Shown piece after piece: positions 36,670-47,163 of a stretch of DNA of 64,000 bases. The stretch is from the NCBI GenBank assembly GCA_029298735.1, contig JANSLP010000003.1, positions 186,001 through 250,000 of the forward strand, in the 5' to 3' direction. The stretch comes from Ophiostoma sp. CBS 140.51 (lineage: Eukaryota > Ascomycota > Sordariomycetes > Ophiostomatales > Ophiostomataceae). How positions within the stretch are numbered: position 1 is the first letter of the stretch; every line of letters starts with the position of its first letter. The notes under the pieces are model-generated. The model had not been told where the DNA came from, searched no databases, and saw only the letters and a list, made by a program, of their open reading frames with translations. A program made the position numbers and the translations under genes.

Positions 36670-37339
36670 ATGTCCTCGCCATCGGATTCACCGCGAATGC
36701 GGGAGAGCACTCTGCTCCCGCGCCCTCCACAAGCATCAGCAGCCGACACAGCAACAGCCGCCGTCGCCTCCTCACCATCGCCGTCACCCATGCCCTCTCC
36801 ATCACCATCGTCGCCCGCTCCGCTGGATGGCGGTGCTGGAACGCCCGATGCTGTTGACGACGACGCCGAAGACTATGGCCAACCGGCCAGCCAGGACATA
36901 CCCCTCACCATGACCGCATCCACTGTCCTGCTCAACCTGCCCCGTGACGCTACAGCAGCTCTTGCTACAGCCGGCCGGTTCGCCAAGGACAAGGTTGTCG
37001 TGCGCTTCAAGCCGGTGGGCTCTGCTCCTCCATTGTCCGGCGGAGTAGGAGGTGCCGCAGCTGACGTCCGCCGCAAGATCACGTCCACCCAGAAATTCGA
37101 GGTGGTGGTGGCCTTTGTGCGAAGGGCGCTCAAAGTCAAGGAGTCGGAGAGTGTCTTCTTGTACATCAACTCGACGTTTGCACCAGCATTGGACGAAGTT
37201 GTCGGGAATCTTCATCAGGTAGGACGAGCTTTCAAATGGTACTCATCTTAACGTGGCAGACAGCTAACAACAATAGTGCTTCAAGGACTCGCACGACCAG
37301 CTGAACGTGTCGTACTCGCTGTCGCCTGCGTTTGGGTGA
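36670..37339 (+). CDS. ATG12: Ubiquitin-like autophagy protein Atg12
   Basis: Exons 36670-37218 and 37277-37339 (58-nt intron, donor GTAGGA, CTAAC branch site, acceptor ATAG) encode 202 residues. Atg12 is conjugated through its C-terminal Gly to Atg5 by Atg7 and Atg10; the conjugate acts as the E3-like factor for Atg8 lipidation on autophagosomal membranes. The ubiquitin-like domain is in the C-terminal half: KVVVRFKPVGSAPPL, KITSTQKFEVVVAFVRRAL, VFLYINSTFAPALDEVVGNLHQ, then from exon 2 CFKDSHDQLNVSYSLSPAFG. The chain ends exactly at the conjugated Gly, as in the family. The first ~90 residues are Pro/Ser/Ala-rich and disordered, normal for fungal Atg12. The extended frame through the intron ends in an unrelated short tail. 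Convergent with panB. Confidence 0.95.
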
Positions 37340-37738
37340 AGCAGCGGCGATGACAACACCCGACGAGGACTACGAGGACTACGAGGACCACGATGACAAC
37401 GACGACAACGACGACACGATTCCGAGCATAACTATAATCACCAGCATACCACCCAGACAGAGATCATTGGATTATAAAGATTATTGATTCATGCTATGAA
37501 TGATTTTGCAAACGGATATTAAAAAAGCTTCAAATAGCAGCCAACGCCACGGCCAATGCGACGCAATGCGATGCAGAACTCCCCGTGGGGAGGACAGAAG
37601 AAAAATAAAGACAAGAAACGCTGGAAATCAATGGATACAAATCATTCGACTTTTTTTCCGGCAACCCTATAGCCAACAGCCGACCTCCACATCCTCGTCA
37701 ACACCAGTCTTCAACCTCTTTCCCCTCCTTCTCTCTGC
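37340..37738. other. Convergent intergenic region ATG12 / panB
   Basis: 399 bp between two 3' ends. A GAC-rich low-complexity run (about 37362-37421) just after the ATG12 stop could encode an acidic peptide only in a frame different from ATG12, so it is treated as 3' UTR. Confidence 0.5.
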
Positions 37739-38827
37739 TTAGGCATGGGCGGCCTTCCGCTTCTGCAGATGGCCACTCTGCTCGACGGCATTGGCAAACA
37801 TGTCGAGCTCCTCCTGGGGCATGGGGTAGGTGTGCTCGGCGGCCGGGTAGGCACGACTCTTGACGTCGGCGCGGTAGGCCTCGACGGCCTGCATGGCCTC
37901 AGACCATACGTCGCCGTACTTCTTGACAAACTTGGGCAGGAAGCGGCCTGGAGGGAAATTTCCCGTCATGTCAACCTGGACCAGCACCTGGCCTGAGCAG
38001 GCGTTGCCGGCACCGATGCCAATCGTGGGGATGTCAAGCTTCTCCGTGACAATACGGGCAATCTCGGCGGGGACGGCCTCGAGCACGACGGCAAACGCAC
38101 CCGCCTCCTGGACGGCCAGCGCGTCCTCGAGCACACGCAGGGCGCCGCCGGCCGTCTTGCCCTGCACCTTGAAGCCGCCCAGCGCGTTCTGGCGCTGCGG
38201 TGTCAACCCCACATGGGCCAAGACGGGGATGCCTGCACTGGTAATCTTGTGGATCGTGGGCGCCATCTCGCGCCCACCCTCGAGCTTGACGCCCTGTACG
38301 CGCCCCGTTTTGACAAACCGAATCGCCGTCTCCAGACCCTGCTCAGGGCCAATCTCATAGGAGCCCATGGGCAGGTCGCCGACGATAAAGGCAGACTTGC
38401 TGGCGCGGGCCACGGAGCGACAGTGCAGCAGCATTTCTTCGACCAGCACCTCGCTTGTGTCCTCCATGCCCAGCGCCACCATGGCCAGGCTGTCGCCCAC
38501 CAGGATCATGTCCATCCCGCCCTGGTCGGCCACGAGCGCCGAGGGGAAATCGTGGGCAGTAATGACGGTGATGGGCTCGTTCTTGGCGTACAGCGAGCGG
38601 ATGGTGCCAACGGTAACCTTTTTGCGCGGTTTGCCGGTGGTGGCGCCCATAGGCGAGTGGGAGCTGTAGCGGGCCTGTGTGGACGAAGGAGTAAAAGTAG
38701 GGGTAGATGTGATGTGGCAAGCCGGAAGACGGATGGAAGAAGGCCGGACGGAACGGTGAAGGAGAGTGCCCGGCAGCATAGTCGCCACCGGGCGAGAGCT
38801 CCGGATGGCAGCTGAAATGGCCGGCAT
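37739..38827 (-). CDS. panB: 3-methyl-2-oxobutanoate hydroxymethyltransferase (mitochondrial)
   Basis: Transfers a hydroxymethyl group from 5,10-methylene-tetrahydrofolate to alpha-ketoisovalerate to make ketopantoate, the first committed step of pantothenate and CoA synthesis. Single exon, 362 residues from the Met at 38827. The frame stays open upstream to 39055, but those residues are low complexity and come before a good start. The first ~55 residues are Arg/Ser-rich and lack acids (a likely mitochondrial presequence). Family blocks are clear: KVTVGTIRSLYAKNEPITVITAHDFPSA, MDMILVGDSLAMVALG with the Mg2+-binding Asp, FIVGDLPMGSYE, VQGVKLEGG, IPVLAHVGLTPQ, AVVLEAVPAEIA, IPTIGIGAGNACSGQVLVQVDM. 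Shares a 1.2-kb divergent promoter region with TAP42. Confidence 0.96.
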   Translation of the reverse strand: MPAISAAIRSSRPVATMLPGTLLHRSVRPSSIRLPACHITSTPTFTPSSTQARYSSHSPMGATTGKPRKKVTVGTIRSLYAKNEPITVITAHDFPSALVADQGGMDMILVGDSLAMVALGMEDTSEVLVEEMLLHCRSVARASKSAFIVGDLPMGSYEIGPEQGLETAIRFVKTGRVQGVKLEGGREMAPTIHKITSAGIPVLAHVGLTPQRQNALGGFKVQGKTAGGALRVLEDALAVQEAGAFAVVLEAVPAEIARIVTEKLDIPTIGIGAGNACSGQVLVQVDMTGNFPPGRFLPKFVKKYGDVWSEAMQAVEAYRADVKSRAYPAAEHTYPMPQEELDMFANAVEQSGHLQKRKAAHA

Positions 38828-40046
38828 GGTCAGAATGTGATAAAAATAAAAATAATAAAAATATTCGATAAGGATGTCTGTCAATAAGGTCTTTGGTGAA
38901 GATTTTGCAAGGGCTTCAATTGAGTGTGTGTGCAGGGGCGTCAACGACGACGACAATTTGAGTGGTCGCGTGTCACATGCAGTATTGGAGATGCGATGTG
39001 AAGGCGTGTAAGTAAGGATGTAGGGAAAGAAGGATGCAATTGACTGCGATTGCAATTGAAGCGCGGATGTTGCCTCAATTTTTCACCCATGCGAAGAGAA
39101 AGGACATGGAGAAGAGAAAAAGTTATAATTTTTGCATTTTCGCATTTTTGGTGGCATTTCGCTTCTTTTATGGTTTTTGGCCATGATGGTATTTACCGTG
39201 TACAATTCAGACCTTTTGCCTCTTCGCGCCTGGATTCAACAAAAAGGAAAAAACGGCAGAAAAAGGTGAAGTGGCTTCTGGTATTACCGAGCGGTAAGAG
39301 CCTGACAGCGCTGACAGGTGCTGGAGGCGGTACAATACAGCACACCTTTTGCTGTCTTACGCGTTCTGCATGGGCACTGACACACCTAATAAGACTCGTT
39401 TACTTTCAAGTCGCTCTTTCTCTCCTTGCCCCCGCCCAAGCCGAGGTTTCGGTCATTCTTGCCCACAGCCTTCCACCACTATTACCCCAACACGGGGACA
39501 CCTTCCTCTTTGCCCGGCCGTCGCCCAGACGAGCCAGAGTCAGTTACAGTTAGGCAAATTTTGGCTCGAGGTGAGCGACTGACAGCAATCACTCTCGCCG
39601 TCCTTTCAGGGGACTTTTCTCACTCTCGCCGTCCTTTCAGGGGACTTTTCTCTACCCTTCCCCCGCCAATACGTCATTCGTCCAGTGAAGGAAGAGAGGG
39701 GCCATATTGGCCAGAACCTTTAAACTGCCGCCCCTCGCCGCCCGCCACCCAAAGAATGCACCTAAAGTCCTATCCCTGACCCAAAGTTGACCAAGAGCGA
39801 CCCTGAATTTATTTTTCAGCAAGGGCTGGCCATAGCTTCGTGTTGCTTCCTCCCTATTTTCCCACCTTTACAACTCAACTACATACCACGAGCCTCATTG
39901 TACACTACAATCACGATCACGACCGTTACGAGTTACGATTAATACACGAACGACGTGAACTACCCCTCCTCCGATCGAGATACCCCACCGAAAGGGGCAA
40001 GCCACAAAATACATACGAAACACACATCACAAATACACAACACATC
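38828..40046. promoter_or_regulatory. Divergent panB / TAP42 promoter region
   Basis: 1.2 kb between the two start codons. It contains a 31-bp tandem duplication (39590-39651) of unknown role and pyrimidine-rich stretches near 39.4-39.7 kb. Short frames here show no family features. Confidence 0.5.
39590..39651. repeat. 31-bp tandem duplication
   Basis: The unit CACTCTCGCCGTCCTTTCAG plus GGGACTTTTCT occurs twice head to tail with no mismatch that I can see. It lies about 400 bp upstream of the TAP42 start codon. Perfect identity suggests a recent duplication. Confidence 0.85.
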
Positions 40047-41477
40047 ATGAGCCCGACAGAACTACAACAACAGGGCGAGCCGCGCTCGGTCAAGGCGACC
40101 TACCTCGCCGCCGAGCGTCTCCGCGAAGCCATTGAGCGCGGCGCCTTCCACCCAGGTGGAGGAGGCCTTCCTGCGGGAAGCGCTGCTAGTGACAGCACCG
40201 GTACGCCTTTGTCCTATGGCGACGCCGTCCGCAATGCCCTGGCGTCGTACGTCGAGTGCGGCTGTCGCGTCGAGGCCCTGGCCCTGTTCAGTACCAACGA
40301 GTCCGTCGAAGACATCTCAACTTCCCACTTGCCATACCTGCTCGTCCCATACCGTGTCGCCGAGCTGTCCCTCAAACTACCGACTGCCCAGCCTGGCCCC
40401 ACCGAACGCCGTGCCGTTTTGAAACAGGCCCGCGATGCCTACGAGCAGTTTCTCCACCATTTGGACGGGTATGGCCTGTTGACGGCACAGTATGCGAAAT
40501 TGCTGCAGGCGTACACCGAAGACCCGATCCATTTCAGCACACTGGGTCCCATGGGTGGATTGGGGACGTCGACAGCGTCGAGTGGTGGACCGGGCTCTGG
40601 ATTGGCAGGCCTGGCCGACCCGGCTGCACGGCGCAACGCTAAGATTGCAGCTTTCCGCGCCGAGAAGGAGCTGCGGGGCAAGTTGGATGTGCTGCGACAG
40701 CGGCAGCAGCAGCGACGGGAGCTGTCGCGGCGGCGGCGGCAACGACTAAAGGTGGTGGAGAACGGGGGCGGTGACAAGAAGGAGGATGAGGTGACAGAAC
40801 AGCCTGACGATGACGCCGACGAGGATGAGGAGGACGACGACGATGAAGACGAAGAGGAGGCCCGTAAGCTGCATTTGGCCGCTCTCTTTTACAGCGCACA
40901 TATGGCTTTCCAGGGCCTGGAGGGCATCAATGTGGAGGACGACATCTTGGCTAAGGCGCCGGTGCCTTTAATGCAATCCTCAAACAATCCCTCGGCCGGT
41001 GGTCTGGGTGACAATCGGCAGAGACAAGGCGAGGCAGGTGAGGGAGGGAGTGACTCGACACGCGTCGACGACCTCCGTAATATGGGCTCTACCCCGGTGC
41101 TGCGCCGTCTCCAGAGCGCATTGGCCGGTTCGCCGACCTGGGCGGGCTCGCTCAACCCCGGTGGCAGTGGCCCTCTCTTGTCCAAAGACGGCAAGCCCAA
41201 GCAGCCCTTTACGATCCTGGGCAGCCGTGCTGAAATGGCTAAGAACGTCTTTAGACCAGGCCACAATCTGCCGACCATGTCGATTGACGAGTACCTCGAA
41301 GAAGAGCGCAAACGGGGTGGTATCATTGAAGGCGGCGGACCCAACAGCGGCCTGCCGCCACCGCCGGACGAGGACAATTACGAAAAGGCGGATGCGGAGA
41401 CGATGAAACAGCGCGCTTGGGACGAGTTTGTCGAGGCGAACCCCAAGGGTGCAGGAAACACATTGAACAGGGGTTAA
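40047..41477 (+). CDS. TAP42: TAP42/alpha4-like protein phosphatase 2A regulator
   Basis: Single exon, 476 residues from the ATG at 40047. The frame is open upstream to 39840, but the family N-terminus starts after this ATG. Tap42/alpha4 binds PP2A-type catalytic subunits downstream of TORC1 and protects or redirects them. The N-terminal alpha-helical part (LASYVECGCRVEALALFSTNE, YLLVPYRVAELSLKLP, REAV-like helices with AYEQFLHHLDGYGLL) matches the TAP42 helical repeat. The FRAEKELRGKLDVL segment and the very acidic DDDADEDEEDDDDEDEEE linker are typical of fungal homologues, followed by LHLAALFYSAHMAFQGLEGINVEDDIL. The C-terminal block PFTILGSRAEMAKNVFRPGHNLPTMSIDEYLEEERKRGGII is the most diagnostic. 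Cytosolic. A Gly/Ser-rich insert (GGLGTSTASSGGPGSGL) is unusual but harmless. Confidence 0.95.
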   Translation: MSPTELQQQGEPRSVKATYLAAERLREAIERGAFHPGGGGLPAGSAASDSTGTPLSYGDAVRNALASYVECGCRVEALALFSTNESVEDISTSHLPYLLVPYRVAELSLKLPTAQPGPTERRAVLKQARDAYEQFLHHLDGYGLLTAQYAKLLQAYTEDPIHFSTLGPMGGLGTSTASSGGPGSGLAGLADPAARRNAKIAAFRAEKELRGKLDVLRQRQQQRRELSRRRRQRLKVVENGGGDKKEDEVTEQPDDDADEDEEDDDDEDEEEARKLHLAALFYSAHMAFQGLEGINVEDDILAKAPVPLMQSSNNPSAGGLGDNRQRQGEAGEGGSDSTRVDDLRNMGSTPVLRRLQSALAGSPTWAGSLNPGGSGPLLSKDGKPKQPFTILGSRAEMAKNVFRPGHNLPTMSIDEYLEEERKRGGIIEGGGPNSGLPPPPDEDNYEKADAETMKQRAWDEFVEANPKGAGNTLNRG

Positions 41478-41893
41478 ACGATATTCATGAGAGATTTCTC
41501 TCTTGCGATTGGGTTAATGGATGTAATACGGCTGCATTGCATGATTGGCATTGGCATATATATGAATAGGGAGCCATGATAAAAACACGATAGACAATTT
41601 GTTTAAACCTGACATAAAACATTATAAATATCAATTTAATGTTGGAATGTGTCGCTGGAAAAGTCATGATTGCATTGTAAGGGCTCGTTGTATATGGTCG
41701 CCCCCGCACTGGCGATGCTGACCGAAAATGGCAGTATCACCACTCAAAACCCACCACTACCACTTTACGCGTCTCACTGCTCCAAACGCGTCTTCCAACA
41801 TCGCAACCAGCAACCACCACCATGGCCCACACAAATAACATGATATGGATCGCGAAATGAGCGCAAATTGAGATAGATTTTAAATACAAGGCC
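41478..41893. other. Intergenic region after TAP42
   Basis: 416 bp, AT-rich, with no gene seen. It contains the TAP42 3' UTR and the promoter of the acidic protein that starts at 41894. Confidence 0.4.
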
Positions 41894-44004
41894 ATGCATC
41901 AACCACCAGCGGCCTCGCAGCCGGCGCCGTTCTCTGTATGTTCGTCTCCCCAGACCACACAGAATGATCATAACTACTGACCACGACAAAGACACCCGAT
42001 CCGTCACGCTTTCGCGTACCCAAACCGAAGCGCAGCGGGAGAGATTTAACGGACGCCGGCCCAGCGAAAGATGGACGCACGACCACACCTGCCAGTGCGG
42101 CAGCAGCCCGCCCGACACCGCGGTTTGCGCCGTCGTGGAAACGGCAGCCAACCCAGTCCCAAGCAGACATTCGTACTCCGGCCCAGTCGGCCGTCCGCAA
42201 GTTTAGTGTCGCCGGAGGCATGAACAGTGGAAGCCGAAGCAGTACTGCTGCCAGTCGGCGATTTCTTAGCCATGCATCCGGACTCTCTTCACAGCACAGA
42301 CGACGGCACTCGCTGGGTCGAGACCCGTTCCACGGGGGCGGAGAGGATGCAATTGAAGATGGAAGCTCGCCGCCGCAAGCACCATCGCAGACACAGCAGA
42401 CACTTGAAGAGGAGGAGGGCGGAATCTTGATGGTTGTGAGAGAGTCGCCAACAGCGACACGGACAAAGCAACCCACCGCGGCTTCACAGCCACCACCACG
42501 ACCAGGCATCTTCTCAACCAGTGCTCGACGACGAAAACAGCGTTTGGGTTTAGAGGATGATATTGAGGACGTTTTATCTAGTGGCAGCTGGCCCGGCAGT
42601 GACGACGAAGACGATATTGTACGAGAGTCTGGCAAGACTGTCGACGATCACGTCGGCGAAGGCGACAACGAAGTCCCGATGCCCGACTCTGGGCCGAACA
42701 GCATTGTCAACACTACAGCAACAGCAATCGCAACGCCCGTTCCTCAACCGCAATTGCCACTCGCTCGGCAACAAATGTCGGCGGCGCGCCTGCTGTCTTC
42801 CATCCAACCTTTGAAACGACGACGGCTGTTTGTTTCGCGTGGCCTGATTACAAGCTCTCCTTCTGCAGCAGGATCTGATCAGGAAGGCGGTGGGGAAGCA
42901 GACGAGGACCAAGACGCACATGGAGAGAACCACGGCCGCCCACCTGCCTTTGTCCCTCGCTTCAGACAACGAAGAATACGTCATGCCTGGGACGGCGACG
43001 ATATCGTGGACGACGACGGCAGCGGTGATGGCGGCCGCAACGAAGACATCCGCGACATTGTCAATTATGGCGAACTGCTCGAGTACTCTCAGTCCTCCGA
43101 CGAAGATGGGAATACCCAGAACAAAGAAGACGACGACGATGAGATAATGGATCACTACCATGACGAAGAAGATGACGAGGACACGATTCTGGACCAAACG
43201 CCGCCACGGATTCGCCGTGCAAGACAACGGCAAAAAGATAACGAGGAGCAACAACGGCAAGAACAGCGTCAAAGAATGCCTACTTTTCAGAGAGCGAGAT
43301 TGTTCATGACAGCACGATGGCCAATATACGATGAGGACATGGGCGGCGATCATGAGCATACAGCTCACAATGTCGAAGATACACTCAGCCAAGACCTGAC
43401 GACAACACCCGCTAGACAGCGGCACTACTACGACGCTCTACTGCACCAACCACCACCAGACTTCTTTTCGCCGCAGAAGAAACGGCGTCAGAAACGACCT
43501 AGGAAGAGTCGGCACAGCAACGAGAACGACCTCGACGGCCTTGGTGGCCTGACGAGCCCGTCTCCTGCTGCAGTGGCTGCCACGGCTGCTGCCATCAATG
43601 CATTCGAACAGTATGTACCGGGCGGATTGGCGGCTTCACTGCGGGACTGGTTGGTTCAAGCCAAGAGCGGTGGTGGATTGGGTACGGCAACGACTGCCAC
43701 ACATGGTGGCCGATATATTGTCGACGAGGCGACGCAAGAACCCGGAATGATGCGCATTGCCCTGGGACGAAGATGGCACCTGGTTACAGAGGAAATGGAA
43801 GCAGAACTACCTGTGCGACTACTGTTGGCTGGTGAGGGAAAACAGTGGACAAATGGCCAAACCATGGATCGATCCATGGAAGCAAGCCTGGCAAAACAAA
43901 CTGCTGTATCAATCTCTCATCCAGCATGGGAAATTACATTGGATGGGCAGCCATGGGTTGTCGCCAGCGATTGGAGCTTGCATGAGGAGCAACGAGGTGT
44001 ATGA
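41894..44004 (+). CDS. Unrecognised acidic protein with conserved-looking C-terminal domain
   Basis: I do not recognise this family. Exon 1 is 41894-41935 and exon 2 is 41992-44004, giving 684 residues. The 56-nt intron has donor GTATGT, branch-like TACTGAC and acceptor AAAG. The first in-frame ATG of exon 2 is at 42220, but the frame before it reads as protein (TPRFAPSWKRQPTQSQ, DIRTPAQSAVRKFSVAGG), so the upstream start is preferred. The middle is disordered and rich in Asp/Glu, with a basic nuclear-localisation-like KKRRQKRPRKSR before the C-terminal domain. The last ~150 residues look folded: AFEQYVPGGLAASLRDWLVQAK, GMMRIALGRRWHLVTEE, PVRLLLAGEGK, WEITLDGQPWVVASDWS. Nuclear chromatin or DNA-associated function is a guess from composition. 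No transmembrane segment. A long antisense frame overlaps but looks like a shadow. Confidence 0.75.
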
Positions 44005-44271
44005 GCTACAACAAAGTATTTTGAAGAACGAATAAACAAAACGAATATCAATATGTCATGTAATTGCATTGTTCAAAATTGTCGCTCACAAGGCTGTAAG
44101 TGGAGTGTGGATGAGTTGACGTGTAGCCAATCACAGTGCACACTGCGTGTTTGGTGATATTTTATGTGCCCGGGGAAACAAGCGCTACGTCAGACGTCAA
44201 CCGTCAACCGCCTTCTCTCAAACAGCAGGTACATCCCAACGGCCACTCAAATTAAGCAATCACTGGCGAAA

Positions 44272-45699
44272 ATGACTGCTTTTTTCTCAATATGGCGGCC
44301 ACTGGCGTGCCGGCCAAGGCCGATAGCAACCGCTGCTTCTGTCTACACATCACTCTTTAGGAAGCCAGTTGCTGCTCCTTCCCGACACTACTCACACACA
44401 CCGCACCATGAACCCCTTCGGATCTTGTTCTGCGGTTCCGACGCCTTCAGCTGCGCCTCCCTCCAGGCACTCTACAATGTCATGCTGCAGCAAAAGATAG
44501 ACGGGCCCTCGGTCTCGCCCGACATGCCGGGCCGTATCGACTCGCTCGATGTTGTCGTCCGCCCAGCCAAACGTACAGGTCGCGGTCTGAAGCAGGTGGT
44601 CGACAGCCCCGTCAAGCTGTTGGCCACTGAACTCGGCCTGCCCGTTCATGAGCGCGACACATTTACCGGCTGGACACCGCCAGCATCGACCAATTTACTC
44701 ATTGCCGTCTCCTTTGGTCTGTTTGTGCCCCCACGACTGTTGAGAGCGGCCAAGTTTGGCGGTCTCAATGTGCACCCTTCTTTGTTGCCAGACCTACACG
44801 GCGCCGCGCCCATTGAACATGCCGTCCTTTTGGGACGCGACAGAACGGGCGTGACAGTCCAGACGCTGCACGAGACGACCTTTGACGGGGGGCGACGGCT
44901 GCTCCAAGGGCCGGTCGACCTGACGCAACAGTCCGAGCCAGCCGAGGCCAAAGCCGAAGCAAAAGCATCGCCGATAGAGGCGACTTCATTTCCCTCTGGA
45001 CGCACTCTCGGCATCCCACTTGATGATCGCGTGACATCAGACGACCTGCACGAACTGTTGGCGCCCATCGGCGCTCATTTGTTAAGTGAAGTCCTGCGGC
45101 GGGGTCTGTACTTGCCCGAGCGGGAATCTCAAAAGCTGGAAGTCACGTACACGCCGCCATTCCCGCCAGCGGCCGCACCGAAGCTGAGCAAGGGGGACCG
45201 GCAGGTGCTGTGGCAGGCTGAGGACATGAAGAAGACGACGTCCGCCAACATTGACCGCCAGGCGAGAGCACTGGGTGAACTCTGGACATACTTGCAGATC
45301 CCACCATCAGCCAAGGCGCCCCAAGGCCAGACAAAGCGTGTTATCTTCGACAATATTGATCTTGTGGCGTGTCCCAGGTGGTTGAGGGTGGCTTTGGATG
45401 GCGGTCCTACGGCCAACGAATGGCCAAGCGGTGTGCGAACACTGACGTTTGTCCAGGATGTGGCAGGCCAAGATGGAGAACAGAAGACGTTGACACTGCC
45501 CTTTGTTGTGGACGGAAAGAGCATTGTTTTTCCCGTGGGTGTGGACGCGAACGGCTTGGACAATGAACTGTCTTGTTTGCGCATTGGGTCTATCAAGGTC
45601 GAGGGCCATGGTGTGCATACGGCCAAGGAGGCTGTTGGTAACTTTGGAGCAAAGGATGTGTCCGCAAAGGACATTTCATGGGATGTCGTGTTGCGTTGA
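44272..45699 (+). CDS. FMT1: Methionyl-tRNA formyltransferase, mitochondrial
   Basis: Transfers a formyl group from 10-formyl-tetrahydrofolate to Met-tRNA for mitochondrial translation initiation. Single exon, 475 residues from the ATG at 44272. An upstream in-frame ATG (44164) is possible but gives a weak extra 36 residues. The first ~42 residues are rich in Arg, Ser and Ala (mitochondrial presequence). Family blocks: LRILFCGSDAFSCASLQAL, VVRPAKRTGRGLKQVVDSPVK, LLIAVSFGLFVPPRLL, GGLNVHPSLLPDLHGAAPIEHAVLLG with the catalytic Asn and His, TGVTVQTLHETTFDGG with the catalytic Asp. A C-terminal tRNA-binding domain begins with the VTYTPPFPPAAAPKLSKGDRQV segment. Longer than bacterial Fmt (about 315) because of the presequence and fungal insertions. 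Convergent with the STF2-like gene. Confidence 0.93.
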   Translation: MTAFFSIWRPLACRPRPIATAASVYTSLFRKPVAAPSRHYSHTPHHEPLRILFCGSDAFSCASLQALYNVMLQQKIDGPSVSPDMPGRIDSLDVVVRPAKRTGRGLKQVVDSPVKLLATELGLPVHERDTFTGWTPPASTNLLIAVSFGLFVPPRLLRAAKFGGLNVHPSLLPDLHGAAPIEHAVLLGRDRTGVTVQTLHETTFDGGRRLLQGPVDLTQQSEPAEAKAEAKASPIEATSFPSGRTLGIPLDDRVTSDDLHELLAPIGAHLLSEVLRRGLYLPERESQKLEVTYTPPFPPAAAPKLSKGDRQVLWQAEDMKKTTSANIDRQARALGELWTYLQIPPSAKAPQGQTKRVIFDNIDLVACPRWLRVALDGGPTANEWPSGVRTLTFVQDVAGQDGEQKTLTLPFVVDGKSIVFPVGVDANGLDNELSCLRIGSIKVEGHGVHTAKEAVGNFGAKDVSAKDISWDVVLR

Positions 45700-46283
45700 T
45701 GGATGTGTAATTTAGCAAATGTAATGACAGTCTCTCGAATGAATGCACCCTTTTCATATTTGTGTTTAAAGCATCGATTGTTCTTGTTTTTCGTTGCTAG
45801 CTAATTATATGATACAACTGGTTCGCATGGCCAGTGAGAGCCATCCCAAGTGACACACGCCGAACAGACAAGAGAGAAAATAGAAAGTTCGTTATATGTT
45901 GCGAGCCGCGCAATATATCGTCAAGTAATAATACATTCGCGTCGCCGTAAAATGTTTCGTCAAGCGTTTCGTAGTCCCATTCCCATATCCGTAAAAAAAC
46001 CGTCCCGTACCAAACCGTGAAAGTGTATCTGGGTGTCATCCCACCCAGCAAACACATAAAATCATACACATGCAAATTTCCCATAGTTCCGTACACAAGA
46101 AAAAAATAGGAAAGATGACAAGGAAAGCAAAAAGAAGCAAGGCAATGAAAGGTGAAATGGCAGTGCAGGAAATGCAGACGCAGTAAAAATCAAAGTTGAG
46201 GGGAAATGCAGGAAACGAGGCCATTTCGCGTAACAATTGCTCATATGCCCATCATGCTGGAAGAAGTCAAAGTGAAATGCACT
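45700..46283. other. Convergent intergenic region FMT1 / STF2-like
   Basis: 584 bp between two 3' ends, with A-rich stretches near 46100-46150. No gene or RNA seen. Confidence 0.45.
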
Positions 46284-47163
46284 CTAGTTCTTCATGTCCT
46301 CCGAACCGACAGTCGAGTTGGAGTCCATCGAACGGAGCGTGTCCTCGTCGTCCTCGAGGGGACCGTGGATGTCCTCCTCGAAGACGGGCTCGGGCTCGTT
46401 GACGTCAAACTTGGTCTTGAAGTTCTTGATGTCCGTAGTCATGGAGCTGCTGTTGGAGCGGCGGCGGGGGTTGACAAAGTTGAACGACTGGTCAATCACC
46501 TCCTCACCCATGCTGCCCCAGTTGCCCTTGCCATTGCCGTTCTTCTTGGTCTTCTTGGGGTCGGTGTCGGCATAACCGTTTTTGGCAAAGAACTTGGGCA
46601 TATTGTCGTCGGGCGAGTAGGCCTCCGCCATATCGCCACGCGGGCGGTCGTTGAACTTGTGCGAGCGAGTCACTGATGGTGTTAGTTTACACTCTTAACT
46701 AGCAATTATCACGAACTCTTGATATATTGATATATATATCAACATCTACATCAAAGCAAACATCAACTATGATGAATGTAGAGATGGCCCAACGATAAAT
46801 TGATGGAATACTGACTGTTGATGGTTGGAAAATGGATGGAAAGAGATAATAGGGAAGGAAGAGAAGAGAAACAAAAGGCTCGGAGATGGTGCTCTGGGAT
46901 GAGTTAGGGGGAAGACGCCCTTTTAAATGACGATGTGGTGCGGGGTCAACTAATGTGTGAGGTAGGATTCGTATTGTGTCAAGGAGCAGCAGAGAATAGA
47001 GAGATGGGCGACAGATGTCTTGGAGACGTGCGGTGCAAGTGTAAGAGGGCATAGGGGAATTGGGGATGTATTTCCGACTTCCGCCAGGGGGCTAAGTTGG
47101 CAGTGCAGAGGGGATGGGCAAAACACTGCAAGAGATAGTGAACAAGTGACCAAGAGACTTACT
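46284..47163 (-). CDS. STF2: STF2-like ATPase-stabilising / hydrophilin protein
   Basis: A 129-residue hydrophilic protein. The coding part is 46672-46284, plus a single base A at 47163 that completes the start codon. The frame at 46673 begins with GTG directly after a perfect acceptor (CTAAC branch site, CATCAG), and an in-frame stop lies upstream, so no unspliced ATG exists before residue 15. A donor GTAAGT at 47162, after ...AAACA, gives A|TG ACT CGC TCG CAC with good initiation context and a 489-nt intron. The product MTRSHKFNDRPRGD..., with NMPKFFAKNGYAD and GNWGSMGEEVID, follows the fungal Stf2/Tfs1-hydrophilin pattern (TRSxKWxxR, PKYFxKxG, GNWG). Yeast Stf2 was described as stabilising the inhibited F1Fo-ATPase complex and protecting against desiccation. 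No membrane segment. The exact donor is inferred. Confidence 0.8.
46727..46742. repeat. 16-bp perfect AT palindrome
   Basis: TTGATATATATATCAA, lying inside the long 5' intron of the STF2-like gene. It could form a hairpin in the pre-mRNA; a chance AT repeat is equally possible. Confidence 0.6.

Noticed and set aside
41880..42635. 251-codon minus-strand frame overlapping the acidic protein
   Set aside because: Low-complexity Ser/Cys/Arg product in a GC-rich antisense frame. The plus strand gives a continuous spliced protein with typical splice signals.
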